Shown: positions 17,433-25,252, numbered from the stretch's first letter. The stretch: 59,770 nt of DNA from Thermoplasmata archaeon (GCA_021797915.1 JAJZYT010000009.1:1-59770), one strand, 5' to 3'. Made by a program: numbers and translations. Notes: generated by a model not told the origin, from the letters alone.

Positions 17433-18662
17433 CTAATTCACGTAATCTGTAATCTTTCTTTGGAGTTTAACTATTTCGAAGGTTTTGCTTTTCGCCCTCA
17501 GATCAACCCTTCTGCGCATTCTTATTATTTCAAAAAACTGGTCAATGCTGTCAAGATAAGTCTCTTCCTGCATCGCCATCTTGACGTTTTCCCTTACCTG
17601 CCATACTCCCAAAGGCATCGTGTAGTCTACATCTATCAGTCTTATTACCAGTATATTTCCCTTGTTTTCCTTCTTTCTTAGGAACTCAAGAATTGGCAAT
17701 TTCCCTGCAAAAAATGCACCTCCTATTTTTGGATTTATTACCATCCTCTCAGGTTTCTCAAAATCCCCTTCCCCATCTGATTCCCTTGGTCCAGTCCAGA
17801 TTGAACCGTTGTTCCATAGCTCAATCATCTCGAAGGAATAGTCCCCAGGCATTATCAGGATGTAGTACTCGTTTCCGATTCTCTTGTAATGGAAGTATAA
17901 GTTCCCTTCCACCTCTGGAAAACTTCTAATCATCTGAATAAGTTGGTCTGAAAGCGTCTTGTCTACTGCAGTAATAGACCACCTCGTTGGAACTATTTTC
18001 CTGTTTCTTGACTTACCGAGCATTCCGGCAGAGAAGACCTTCTCTATCGTGTAGATTGAAGTCTCTGGATATAGTAATTCCAGGGCATCGACTGCCTTGA
18101 GGTCAGTATCATAGTAGATCTTTTCAACCCTGGGATTGGATGCAGAACTCTCGTGGTAAAAATTCTTCGCATAACCACCAGGCCCAAAGGGTTGAGACTC
18201 GGCAGATACATCTATCTTCCTGTCAGTCGAAGAATACTCTATCTCGCTGAAGACCGGATTTGAAGAAAGGATGAGGTCGTGCAGTTCCAGCAAGTAGTTG
18301 TTGGGGTCAGAAGGCGCTGAAATGGGCAGGACTTTGTAGCCTCTGTATAAGGAAAATCTGAGCTTTGCAATATCATCGACTGACATCTTCCCCCACTGGT
18401 CAGGGCGCTCGTATATAGCTGTGTCCCCTCTCTGGGTTGGAAGGGCCGGTCCAATCCTCACTTTTGGGTAACCCCACTGGCCTACAAACACGGAAGGAGG
18501 ACTATCGCCAATAACGTCATTTATTTCCACTGGGATGCCCTTTGTTAGATAGACCTTTGACACAATAGGACACGCGGACTTACCGCAGAGAAGTTTGGCT
18601 CCCTTGCACCTGATACAGAGGCTTACTGGTATGTTCTTTAACTCGTCGTCTAAACTTGTCAT
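17433..18662 (-). CDS. nreA: DNA repair protein NreA
   Basis: NreA is an archaeal PCNA-binding protein needed for resistance to DNA damage. The 409-residue protein opens with the zinc motif CIRCKGAKLLCGKSACP (C-x2-C-x6-C-x4-C), contains the family blocks GQWGYPKVRIGP and PQSFGPGG-like QPFGPGGYAKNFYHES, and ends with a Gln-Phe-Phe element (SIDQFFEIIR) that could serve as a PCNA-interacting segment, although it is not at the extreme C-terminus. The frame is open upstream, but the ATG at 18662 overlaps the stop of trm112 (ATGA), which fixes the start. Confidence 0.88.
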   Translation of the reverse strand: MTSLDDELKNIPVSLCIRCKGAKLLCGKSACPIVSKVYLTKGIPVEINDVIGDSPPSVFVGQWGYPKVRIGPALPTQRGDTAIYERPDQWGKMSVDDIAKLRFSLYRGYKVLPISAPSDPNNYLLELHDLILSSNPVFSEIEYSSTDRKIDVSAESQPFGPGGYAKNFYHESSASNPRVEKIYYDTDLKAVDALELLYPETSIYTIEKVFSAGMLGKSRNRKIVPTRWSITAVDKTLSDQLIQMIRSFPEVEGNLYFHYKRIGNEYYILIMPGDYSFEMIELWNNGSIWTGPRESDGEGDFEKPERMVINPKIGGAFFAGKLPILEFLRKKENKGNILVIRLIDVDYTMPLGVWQVRENVKMAMQEETYLDSIDQFFEIIRMRRRVDLRAKSKTFEIVKLQRKITDYVN

Positions 18663-18832
18663 TCCGGCGGTAGCAGATTGGGTATCCCTTCCTCGATCGG
18701 ATACTCGTTGTGGCACTTCTTGCACTCCAGTTTCCCATCCAAAATCTCGTCACCATCTGCCTTGTTGATCGTCAGGGTTAGATCCTCTTTGCAAATTGGG
18801 CAACATATGATATCAAGAAGATCTTTTTTCAT
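18659..18832 (-). CDS. trm112: Trm112-family zinc protein (activator of methyltransferases)
   Basis: A 57-residue protein. It begins MKKDLLDIICCPICKEDL and has CKKCHNEYPIEEGIPNLLP near its end, the standard Trm112/YcaR layout with two Cys pairs (C11/C14 and C37/C40) holding zinc and the closing YPI..GIP.LLP element. In archaea Trm112 partners several SAM methyltransferases acting on tRNA, rRNA or release factor. Its stop overlaps the ATG of nreA by four bases, so it is the first gene of the operon. Confidence 0.9.
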   Translation of the reverse strand: MKKDLLDIICCPICKEDLTLTINKADGDEILDGKLECKKCHNEYPIEEGIPNLLPPE

Positions 18833-19216
18833 AACTGTTTAACAGTTCTTTTGATTAATAGGTTGTGTCTTTCATGGCATTGTCGTTTTATTCAGATTTT
18901 TGTCGTTTAAGTCATGAAGGTGTCTATTGGATAAAATAAGTAAACCGAATGCTAATCTAAAATTTGTAATCTAGGCGACGACAAATTTCAGGTTTCAGTT
19001 GTTATGCAAGTTTGCCATTTCAAGATTAATAAACTTGCTATGGAGGGGTGCAAGCCTCGACCCATTCAAGACACCACGTTAAAAATATGATAGTCAGTCT
19101 CGTGGGACCATCTCCTTCTTTTCCAACAGGAACTGAGGATTAATACACGGTTTCTACTCACGGCTCATCTTAAATGTCATTCACAACCCTTCAACTGTTA
19201 TCCTCACTGTGCTACT
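18833..19216 (-). other. Intergenic stretch holding one copy of a dispersed repeat
   Basis: About 380 bases between trm112 and the zinc-ribbon cassette. Apart from the repeat at 18881-18910 and the promoter of trm112, no gene, RNA or clear hairpin is visible. Confidence 0.5.
18881..18910 (+). repeat. Dispersed repeat copy 1
   Basis: A stretch of about 29 bases (TGTCGTTTTATTC-A-GATTT then T-TGTCGTTTA) that recurs at 24653-24681 with two base changes. Each copy contains the word TGTCGTTT twice, about 20 nt apart. Confidence 0.75.
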
Positions 19217-20209
19217 TTACATGTTAGGCCTTTGACTAGAGTCGTGTCGTTCTGCTAGTCGGACGGATATATTTTCGCCTTTCGATAAACTATCCAGCTC
19301 AACCTGAAATAACATGTAATTCTCCTTATAAAAGTAGTGTCTTGGAAAAGATATAACTGTCTCCTTGGCTCCGTTTATTAGCGTTTTCAATATTCTAACA
19401 TCATACCCTTTTTCTGCTATGACGGTAATCCGTAAGGCATTAACAGGAGCCTGTGCCAAGAAGTTTATCTGAGAGTCTGGTTTAGGTATGGTGTACTTTA
19501 CAAAAACGAGATCCTTCTCACCACTTGACAAATTTTTGTTTAGAGTAATCGAAATCCCCGTCTCTAAAGTAGTTGAAAACGGGATTGATATCATAAATGG
19601 CATTATCTCATCGGTCTCGTCGTGTATTTTTAGCTTCAAAAAATCCACAGAATCCAATGGACCATATGGAATGAAAAACGGGATCTTTTTAATTGGAATT
19701 TGGCCAATATTCGTTGGTTCCAAGAAGGCGGAAACTACCAATTGCTTTTTCGAGAAGTCATAGTTCAGTGTAACTTGCTCGAATTTCAATCTCTCCTTTA
19801 AATCAACTTCTGGAGTCTTCGAGTAGAAAGGTTTGTCGTTCCATATTGTCTTTTCAATCAGGCCAGCGGAAACTGCTTTCTTGAGGGACCTGTTAAATTC
19901 TTCATTATAGACAGCTCCATCGAAAGACATTTCCATTTCCTTCTTCAATGATGTGTACGTCACTCTTTCTGTCCTCATCCTTCTTGTCACATATTCCGTT
20001 AAAGCCAAGTACAAGTTCCTAGTCCTTTTGTCAGGTTTTTGAAAATTCGAGAATGAAGAATCTGTTTTAAGAAAGTGGATACTCTTTGGTCCGTGATAGA
20101 ATCTACCGTAATGGTAAATTTTGCCACTCTTGGCTTTAACATATTTCCTCGACTTATTAGCTTTCTTGCCACATACAGGACATGTGGAAACTTGTCTATG
20201 TTTTTTCAT
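19217..20209 (-). CDS. Zinc-ribbon/winged-helix protein, cassette copy 1, gene B
   Basis: Unknown family. The 330-residue protein has an N-terminal metal site C10-x2-C13-x25-H39-x5-H45 within a basic hairpin (SGKIYHYGRFYHG), then a helical region at about 60-125 that looks like a winged helix, and a beta-rich C-terminal domain of about 190 residues. It is the downstream partner of gene A: its ATG lies 14 nt before the stop of A, so both are made from one mRNA. A paralogue in the same order lies at 46578-47543. The N-terminus suggests nucleic acid binding; the beta-rich part has no obvious enzyme motif. Could be a regulator or a surface-structure factor; nothing decides this. Confidence 0.8.
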   Translation of the reverse strand: MKKHRQVSTCPVCGKKANKSRKYVKAKSGKIYHYGRFYHGPKSIHFLKTDSSFSNFQKPDKRTRNLYLALTEYVTRRMRTERVTYTSLKKEMEMSFDGAVYNEEFNRSLKKAVSAGLIEKTIWNDKPFYSKTPEVDLKERLKFEQVTLNYDFSKKQLVVSAFLEPTNIGQIPIKKIPFFIPYGPLDSVDFLKLKIHDETDEIMPFMISIPFSTTLETGISITLNKNLSSGEKDLVFVKYTIPKPDSQINFLAQAPVNALRITVIAEKGYDVRILKTLINGAKETVISFPRHYFYKENYMLFQVELDSLSKGENISVRLAERHDSSQRPNM

Positions 20210-21155
20210 GTCGCTTCCACTTGAATTTTAGCACGGCGAATGCAGGGAGATTCACCATCTCGAACGTCTCGACATTTAGATTGTCTTTCTTAGTAGTCGA
20301 GATTACTCGCGAAGATAAATCTTCTACTACGGTTCTGCCTGAGTTAGTTCTAGTTACTGTCATTTCGAAATCACCTCTAGACACAAGAGAGAATCGGAAG
20401 AAGTCCGTAGGAGTGGGGGAAGTAAACATATAGGATGGTCCTATTTCTGGCCAGAAATATTCAATGGACATAGTTCTTTCCACATTAGGTAGTATTGGCT
20501 CTCTCAGTTCGATTAAAATTCTCTTCAACTGAGGGTTGTCTTCAAGAAAGTAGATAACGGCTTTTTCCTTTCTTGATAAATCGTAGGAATTGAACGATAG
20601 TTTGCCTCTGTCTCTCACGTTATCCCCAGTAGCTCTGAACTGGATGTAATGCAGAGGAAACTCACTGTCGTTTAGTATCGATGTCCTGAAGTAATGACGC
20701 TCGAAAGTTCCTTCATCAGCACTGTCTTCGAGAGTGATGTCTACCCTCTTCATGATGTACTCCAACCTCTCGCGAATTGTACTATTTATGAAGTAAACCT
20801 TTCTGTTCCTCCTTATGATCAAAAGCAATCCGGATTCAACAAGCTTTGACAGACTTCTCCTGAGGCGTTCATCGTCCGTGGTGAGCCCTCCTTTCTCGAA
20901 TTCAGCTGCAATATCTTTTATGGTAAAAATCGCCCTTCTAAACCCAGTCGTATTTAGAAGTCCGATTAGTTTTTTTCTGGTATCATCTTTTTCAACTCTC
21001 CCTGGAGAATTAGCACCTATCCTAACCCAGTGCACTGTGCTTTCGTGGTGAAACACTTCATAGTCGTACCTTTTACCAGATTTCTTCCTTGTCCATTTCC
21101 TTTCTTTGCTACCGGGCTTATTGCAAATTGGACAAATCCTAGCAGAAGAGCCCAT
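20196..21155 (-). CDS. Zinc-ribbon/winged-helix protein, cassette copy 1, gene A
   Basis: Unknown family, paralogous to the protein at 45568-46581. The metal site is C8-x2-C11-x25-H37-x4-H42 with KKSGKRYDY between; residues 55-115 (KKLIGLL, FTIKDIAAEF, LRRSLSKLVESGLL) form a likely winged helix; a beta-rich domain of about 190 residues follows, containing IEYFWP and FTSPTPTDFFRFSL. I chose ATG 21155 rather than 21164 because the TATA box at 21179-21187 is then 25 nt away. The IS630 copy at 21195 begins just upstream of this promoter. Its last codons overlap gene B. Confidence 0.8.
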   Translation of the reverse strand: MGSSARICPICNKPGSKERKWTRKKSGKRYDYEVFHHESTVHWVRIGANSPGRVEKDDTRKKLIGLLNTTGFRRAIFTIKDIAAEFEKGGLTTDDERLRRSLSKLVESGLLLIIRRNRKVYFINSTIRERLEYIMKRVDITLEDSADEGTFERHYFRTSILNDSEFPLHYIQFRATGDNVRDRGKLSFNSYDLSRKEKAVIYFLEDNPQLKRILIELREPILPNVERTMSIEYFWPEIGPSYMFTSPTPTDFFRFSLVSRGDFEMTVTRTNSGRTVVEDLSSRVISTTKKDNLNVETFEMVNLPAFAVLKFKWKRHEKT

Positions 21156-21178
21156 TACGGTCATTGATAAATTTCCGA

Positions 21179-21187
21179 TATATAAGC
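21179..21187 (-). promoter_or_regulatory. TATA box of cassette copy 1
   Basis: On the minus strand the sequence CTTATATAT lies about 25 nt before the ATG at 21155. The inverted repeat of an IS630 element starts at 21195, only 8 bases further upstream, where a BRE and any operator would be. Confidence 0.65.
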
Positions 21188-21200
21188 TTCTGAATTATAG

Positions 21201-21752
21201 TTAAACACCTAACTTATTACACTTTATGAATTCTTCACTTAAGAATTCTTCAATCCATGATTTTGCGAATGAAAGTAACGACGAAAATCTGTAGAACAGG
21301 GCTTGGACGATGTGTTTTAGATGCATTTCTGAAGCGATGAATGTATTTGATATCTGTCTCTTCAATGACTTCCATATGAACTCGATAGGATTTAGGTCTG
21401 GTGAATAGGATGGCAGATATACGAGGTATATTTTCAACTTCGCTGCCCTTATCAGAGTTTCTGGAGAATGGTGGGGCTTGAAGTTGTCTATTATTGCCAC
21501 AATCCTCCCATCCGGATTCCTCTTCCTGATTAGAGAGAGGAAATCCATTATGTCCTCCTTCCTTGAATTCTCATGGAAATCAACTGCACTCCTTCCATTC
21601 AGGGAATAGAGGCCGAAGGTGTTCGCTCTGAACTTTGTGGTATTCTTGACTATCTCAGGCTTGCGGAAGGACCACAGTCTCTGTGTGTTTGCAGTTGTTT
21701 GCGGTGAAGCCTCGTCTATGAACCCTACTATGTCCCCCTCATCCAGAGTCAT
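21201..21752 (-). CDS. IS630 transposase, DDE catalytic part
   Basis: Catalytic half (about 183 codons) of the transposase. The triad can be placed: D in GFIDEASPQ, D in VAIIDNFKPHHS, and E in SPDLNPIEFIWKSLKR, the last being the most typical IS630 block. It has an ATG at its head, but this ATG lies within the A9 run, and fusion to the upstream HTH part is needed for a full enzyme. Joining requires a +1 shift, or loss of one A in the run. The stop codon lies within the left inverted repeat. Confidence 0.88.
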   Translation of the reverse strand: MTLDEGDIVGFIDEASPQTTANTQRLWSFRKPEIVKNTTKFRANTFGLYSLNGRSAVDFHENSRKEDIMDFLSLIRKRNPDGRIVAIIDNFKPHHSPETLIRAAKLKIYLVYLPSYSPDLNPIEFIWKSLKRQISNTFIASEMHLKHIVQALFYRFSSLLSFAKSWIEEFLSEEFIKCNKLGV

Positions 21753-22230
21753 TTTTTTTTAGATCATCATCAGCATTCTTCGATCCCCTGTAGTCATGGG
21801 GATATGGTTTGCCGAACCTCATTCCGAACCGCCTCAACAGCTCTCTCACGTGCTTCATTGAGTATTCAATACCATACTTCTCCTTTATCAGCACCCTTAC
21901 CTCCCTAGTGGACCAGTCATCCCTCCTCTCCAGGACGGAGACGAGCGACCTCTTCTCATCGTCGTCCAGCAGCGGAGGCCTGCCGCCGGCGAACCTCGGA
22001 ATGAGACCATTGAAACTCTCCGTGTTCCACCTATCCTGCCATATGTATCCCAGTTTCTTAGTGATACCGACAATCTTGGCAGCCTCCTCCACTCCCTTTC
22101 CCTGATACCGGAGCTTTACGAAGTACAGCCTCTTCAGTACTCTGCCGTTCTTCTCGAGATCCCTTATTCTCTTCTCTATTTCAGTTAATGGTACAACCCT
22201 GTTGATTGGATTTATCTCTCCTCTTGCCAC
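21739..22230 (-). CDS. IS630 transposase, DNA-binding part
   Basis: N-terminal half (163 codons) with two helix-turn-helix units: one in KGVEEAAKIVGITKKLGYIWQDRWN, and a winged helix in STREVRVLIKEKYGIEYSMKHVRELLRR, as in IS630/Tc1 transposases that bind the inverted repeats. The frame runs through CTA-AAA-AAA-AAT and stops ten codons later. It overlaps the DDE frame by 14 nt at this slippery run (T run 21752-21760 on the plus strand). Confidence 0.88.
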   Translation of the reverse strand: MARGEINPINRVVPLTEIEKRIRDLEKNGRVLKRLYFVKLRYQGKGVEEAAKIVGITKKLGYIWQDRWNTESFNGLIPRFAGGRPPLLDDDEKRSLVSVLERRDDWSTREVRVLIKEKYGIEYSMKHVRELLRRFGMRFGKPYPHDYRGSKNADDDLKKNDSG

Positions 22231-22348
22231 GAATGATTATAACATTACAGTGTAAATAGTTATGTGTCATACTATAGTTGAGGAAGACTTAACCATTTCC
22301 AAAGGAACCGCTGCCATCTAGCAAGCCGTTGAAGTTAATCATGCTCCA

Positions 22349-22558
22349 TATGATTGTGAATGCTGTGGCAAGTAAGAATACAAAAGACATTGGATCACCT
22401 CCAAAGGAACAATATTCTTAGACCATTTTCAAACAATCATCAAGTTTGAGCCCCTTAACGCTAAAGATTTAAGGGAGTTAAGTGTGGCCGTAGAAGGCGG
22501 AAAACTCAATGTGACCAGTCCAAGGCTGGTGTCATTTAACCTTATTATAATCAGTTAA
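22349..22558 (+). pseudogene. Decayed gene remnant with a Cys-rich start
   Basis: A frame with an early in-frame stop reads YDCECCGK, stop, EYKRHWITSKGTIFLDHF and continues to a TAA at 22556-22558. The Cys cluster followed by a basic, aromatic hairpin has the general look of a zinc ribbon. Another in-frame stop lies at the upstream side near 22320. No start and no intact family member is recognisable. The remaining bases 22278-22861 are AT-rich and hold nothing else I can name. Confidence 0.3.
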
Positions 22559-22861
22559 CGCCTCTTTCACTTGGATAATCCTCAATGCAAATCAAACCTT
22601 CAACAAATTAGAAACATTTTTCAACAAATGAAAATTTATGTGGAAAAAATGTCATTTGCAGTTGTGACATCCTAATGCTATCAGCTATCAGAATATTTAT
22701 CTACCCCTTCGACAGTTGATTCCTTTCTTCTTACGCTGAACTGGCTTATATTATGTATTTTTCTAACTCTTCGTCACAAGTTCCCATTTTCTCTTGATTG
22801 ATTCTCTAACTAAGAAATTACCCTAAAATAATCATTTGAGCTACATCTTTGGCGATAAAGA

Positions 22862-24136
22862 ATGCACTTACGAAGAACGACTCTTTTAGTTGCTGCCTCT
22901 TTTGCCGTTGTAATTTTGATGGTACTTGGGAGCAGCTCTGCTACGATTAACGTATACGTGCCAAATGGTAACACTACCAAAAATTGGGCAGGAAGTGAAG
23001 GAGACACCAGTTTACCGGCCTTTCAACCTCTTAGCGGGAGTCCCTGGACTAATCTCGGAGCACTGACCACCGATGCCAACGTCACTTCCTATACCACCGA
23101 CCAATACGTGGGAAGTGGATATTACGACGTATTCGATGTAAATGTGGCAGGCCTTGTTGCGGTAAATGAATCAAACGGATATCAACCTTCAATGATAAAA
23201 CTTGGAGCCTATATGAATCAAAGCATTAATCCGTACAATGTGAGCAATCTAGAGGTAAGTGCACAGCTAGTTGGCGGATACAGCGGAACTGGTGTAAATA
23301 TTACAAATCCTGCAACTATTTCAATTCCACCTTTATATGAGGCAATTGGAGAAGGAGCCGCAGCTGCGCTTGACTTGTATGTTGGTAACATTTTACCAGG
23401 TCTTGCAGTCACCGCAGCTTTCTATTACTATAATCAATACGCAGAATCCTATGACAGCCAATTCTCGTCAGCCCAATCAGTCTATGGGACGAAAGAATTC
23501 TTTGACACGTATGATGTAAAAACCCAGCCCTATCTCGCTTATCAGTATGCTGCTCTAGCCCAGCTGGCCCTTCAGTGGTCAATACCATATGGAGAGATCG
23601 ATGCCGGTCAAAGCTATTCGTTGACTCTATTTTCTGCCGCGTACTATCCACATTCAGGGTCGTGGAATTATACATACACTTATCTAACTGTAGCTAATCA
23701 AAACAGTGGGGGAGGAGGTTGCGTTGCAAAAGGTAGCCCAATTCTAACTCCAGACGGATATGTTCCAGTGCAAGATATCAAGACAGGGGATTCTGTAGAA
23801 GGGTTCAACTTTTTAAGTGGGTCACTTGTAAAGGAGAGAGTGCTCTTTAACAACAAGACTGAAGTTTCGAACGTTATAAACGTAAATAATGGAACTCTGT
23901 TGTTAACTCCAACTGATCAGCCATTATACATTATGAATTCGACGTTTATAGGATGGCTAAAGAACCCTGAAAACTTAACTGCAGGGGATAGTATTTTTAA
24001 TCCTTTGAACAATTCTTGGACTCAGGTTTGGAGTGTCGCATTGGAGACTGACCATACGATTGTGTATGACCTAGTACTGACGAGCCCAAATAACTTCATA
24101 GATAACGGTTTCTTGCTTGACACAAAGACAGGTTAA
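22862..24136 (+). CDS. Secreted protein with C-terminal Hint (intein-like) domain
   Basis: The 424-residue product has a signal peptide (residues 1-27, ending GSSSA), an Asn/Thr/Tyr-rich beta-type outer region (28-280), then a GGGG linker and a domain of 138 residues that matches the Hint fold: C287 in GGGGCVAKGSPILTPDG, VPVQDIKTGDSV, a block B-like LLLTPTDQPLYI, LTAGDSIF, and near the end VYDLVLTSPNNFIDNGFLL. Hint domains self-process (splicing, N-terminal cleavage or ester formation). The block-B His is Gln here, and the usual terminal His-Asn is missing (ends DTKTG), so splicing is unlikely and N-terminal cleavage uncertain. An early ATG with no clear SD; single transcript, followed by a small membrane protein. 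Confidence 0.82.
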   Translation: MHLRRTTLLVAASFAVVILMVLGSSSATINVYVPNGNTTKNWAGSEGDTSLPAFQPLSGSPWTNLGALTTDANVTSYTTDQYVGSGYYDVFDVNVAGLVAVNESNGYQPSMIKLGAYMNQSINPYNVSNLEVSAQLVGGYSGTGVNITNPATISIPPLYEAIGEGAAAALDLYVGNILPGLAVTAAFYYYNQYAESYDSQFSSAQSVYGTKEFFDTYDVKTQPYLAYQYAALAQLALQWSIPYGEIDAGQSYSLTLFSAAYYPHSGSWNYTYTYLTVANQNSGGGGCVAKGSPILTPDGYVPVQDIKTGDSVEGFNFLSGSLVKERVLFNNKTEVSNVINVNNGTLLLTPTDQPLYIMNSTFIGWLKNPENLTAGDSIFNPLNNSWTQVWSVALETDHTIVYDLVLTSPNNFIDNGFLLDTKTG

Positions 24137-24162
24137 TTTTATATCGTTCATTTTTCTTTTTT

Positions 24163-24429
24163 ATGGATGAAATCATGTTGAATTCGGTTCAGTTTGGTGA
24201 GGGGATTGCGGTAACTATAATATATATTATCGTACTGATATATTTACAGACCATTGACGATGGATTTAGCGACAAACAATATGGATTGATTTTAGCCTCC
24301 ATTGTAATTTCCTTCTCTGTTCTTATGGGGGTAATAGCCTGGAGTGTATCAACATTTATTTATTTTCTAGGCTTAATTTCTCTTGGTGCATTCATTGTCG
24401 CGATAGGAAGAAGGAGAAGGTACAAATGA
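24163..24429 (+). CDS. Small membrane protein next to the Hint protein
   Basis: An 88-residue protein with about three hydrophobic helices (residues 14-32, 43-62, 64-83) and a basic tail RRRRYK. The TATA-like TTTTATATC at 24135-24143 is about 25 nt before the ATG, so it has its own leaderless promoter. The family is unknown. Its stop TGA overlaps an ATG (ATGA) that opens a tiny 24-codon frame, which I do not regard as a gene. Being directly downstream of the Hint-domain gene, it may be a partner, but this is a guess. Confidence 0.6.
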   Translation: MDEIMLNSVQFGEGIAVTIIYIIVLIYLQTIDDGFSDKQYGLILASIVISFSVLMGVIAWSVSTFIYFLGLISLGAFIVAIGRRRRYK

Positions 24430-24652
24430 AAATATCGCCGTTATCAACACAGTGGGAAACTGGCGTCTTGACTTTGCTATTGCAAGATTCTTCAAAATAG
24501 GCCTTTGGAAAAATTTAGTAGTAAAGTCAATCCCGGCTAAGCTTACTGAAACTAAGGGTCAAAGGGGGGGAGCACTTATTAGTTTTTGGTCCTCAAAAAA
24601 GTAACTTTGGAAATAATCAAAAAGACGACTCGATCCATCGGGGAAAATTTTT

Positions 24653-24681
24653 TGTCGTTTTATTCCGATTTCTGTCGTTTA
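24653..24681 (+). repeat. Dispersed repeat copy 2, abutting IS630 copy 2
   Basis: Same element as 18881-18910 with two base changes. The last TTA coincides with the outer end of the inverted repeat of the second IS630, suggesting that the IS inserted at the TA closing this repeat. Confidence 0.7.
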
Positions 24682-24706
24682 TACTTAAACGCCCAACCTT
24701 CTATAC

Positions 24707-25252
24707 TTATTGTAGTCTATTAGGGATGAACATTCTTATCCATCCTGCTGCATAGGAATTGAATGATAATATACCCAGGAATGCGCTTTCTATCACTCTC
24801 TTCAAGTGCCATTCAGACATGACGAAAGTTCTTGACACGATTCTCTTTATGCTCTTCCACAGAAACTCAATGGGATTCAGATCCGGAGAATATGGTGGAA
24901 GGAATACAAGCCTTATGCTGAGTTCCTCTGCTTTCCTTCTCACTGCTAGAGACCTGTGGGATGCGAAGTTGTCCAGTATCACGGTTATTCTTCTGTTTGG
25001 ATTAGCCATTCTTATCTTGTCGAGGAAGATACAGACATTTCCCTGCTTTGATTGATCCATGAAGTCGACCGTGCTGTTGCCGTTTATTGAATAGAATCCA
25101 AAGCAGTTCGCTTTGTAGTTATCGGTCTTCTTGTACTTGGTAGGCTTGAAGAATGACCACATTCTCACCATATTGGATGTGGTTCGAGGAGAAGACTCAT
25201 CTAGAAAGCCTATGGTCTCCTGATCGACGTCAGGATGCCCTAAGTTTTTTTT
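24707..25252 (-). CDS. IS630 transposase copy 2, DDE catalytic part
   Basis: Catalytic half read in the frame that continues after the A8 run. Triad residues are D in GFLDESSPRTTSN, D in VILDNFASHRS, and E in SPDLNPIEFLWKSIKR. No start codon lies at its head; the frame is open further upstream (to 25408) only as overlap with the HTH part. A -1 shift, or gain of one A in the run, joins it to the first part. Confidence 0.85.
   Translation of the reverse strand, partial: KKNLGHPDVDQETIGFLDESSPRTTSNMVRMWSFFKPTKYKKTDNYKANCFGFYSINGNSTVDFMDQSKQGNVCIFLDKIRMANPNRRITVILDNFASHRSLAVRRKAEELSIRLVFLPPYSPDLNPIEFLWKSIKRIVSRTFVMSEWHLKRVIESAFLGILSFNSYAAGWIRMFIPNRLQ

Larger units (their letters stand above)
21195..22277 (-). 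mobile_element. IS630-family insertion sequence, copy 1
   Basis: About 1.08 kb bounded by imperfect inverted repeats: TTATAGTTAAACACCTAAC at 21195-21213 and its partner (read on the minus strand) CTATAGTATGACACATAAC at 22277-22259. TA dinucleotides at both ends fit IS630/Tc1-type target choice. It encodes an HTH part and a DDE part in two frames that meet at a run of nine A. A related but clearly diverged copy is at 24679-25770. Confidence 0.88.

Noticed and set aside
24426-24503. 24-codon frame with ATGA overlap after 24163-24429, and a following open stretch in another frame to about 24603
   Set aside because: The overlap can arise by chance; the peptide has no recognisable features and stops at once. 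It might be a decayed gene, but support is too thin.
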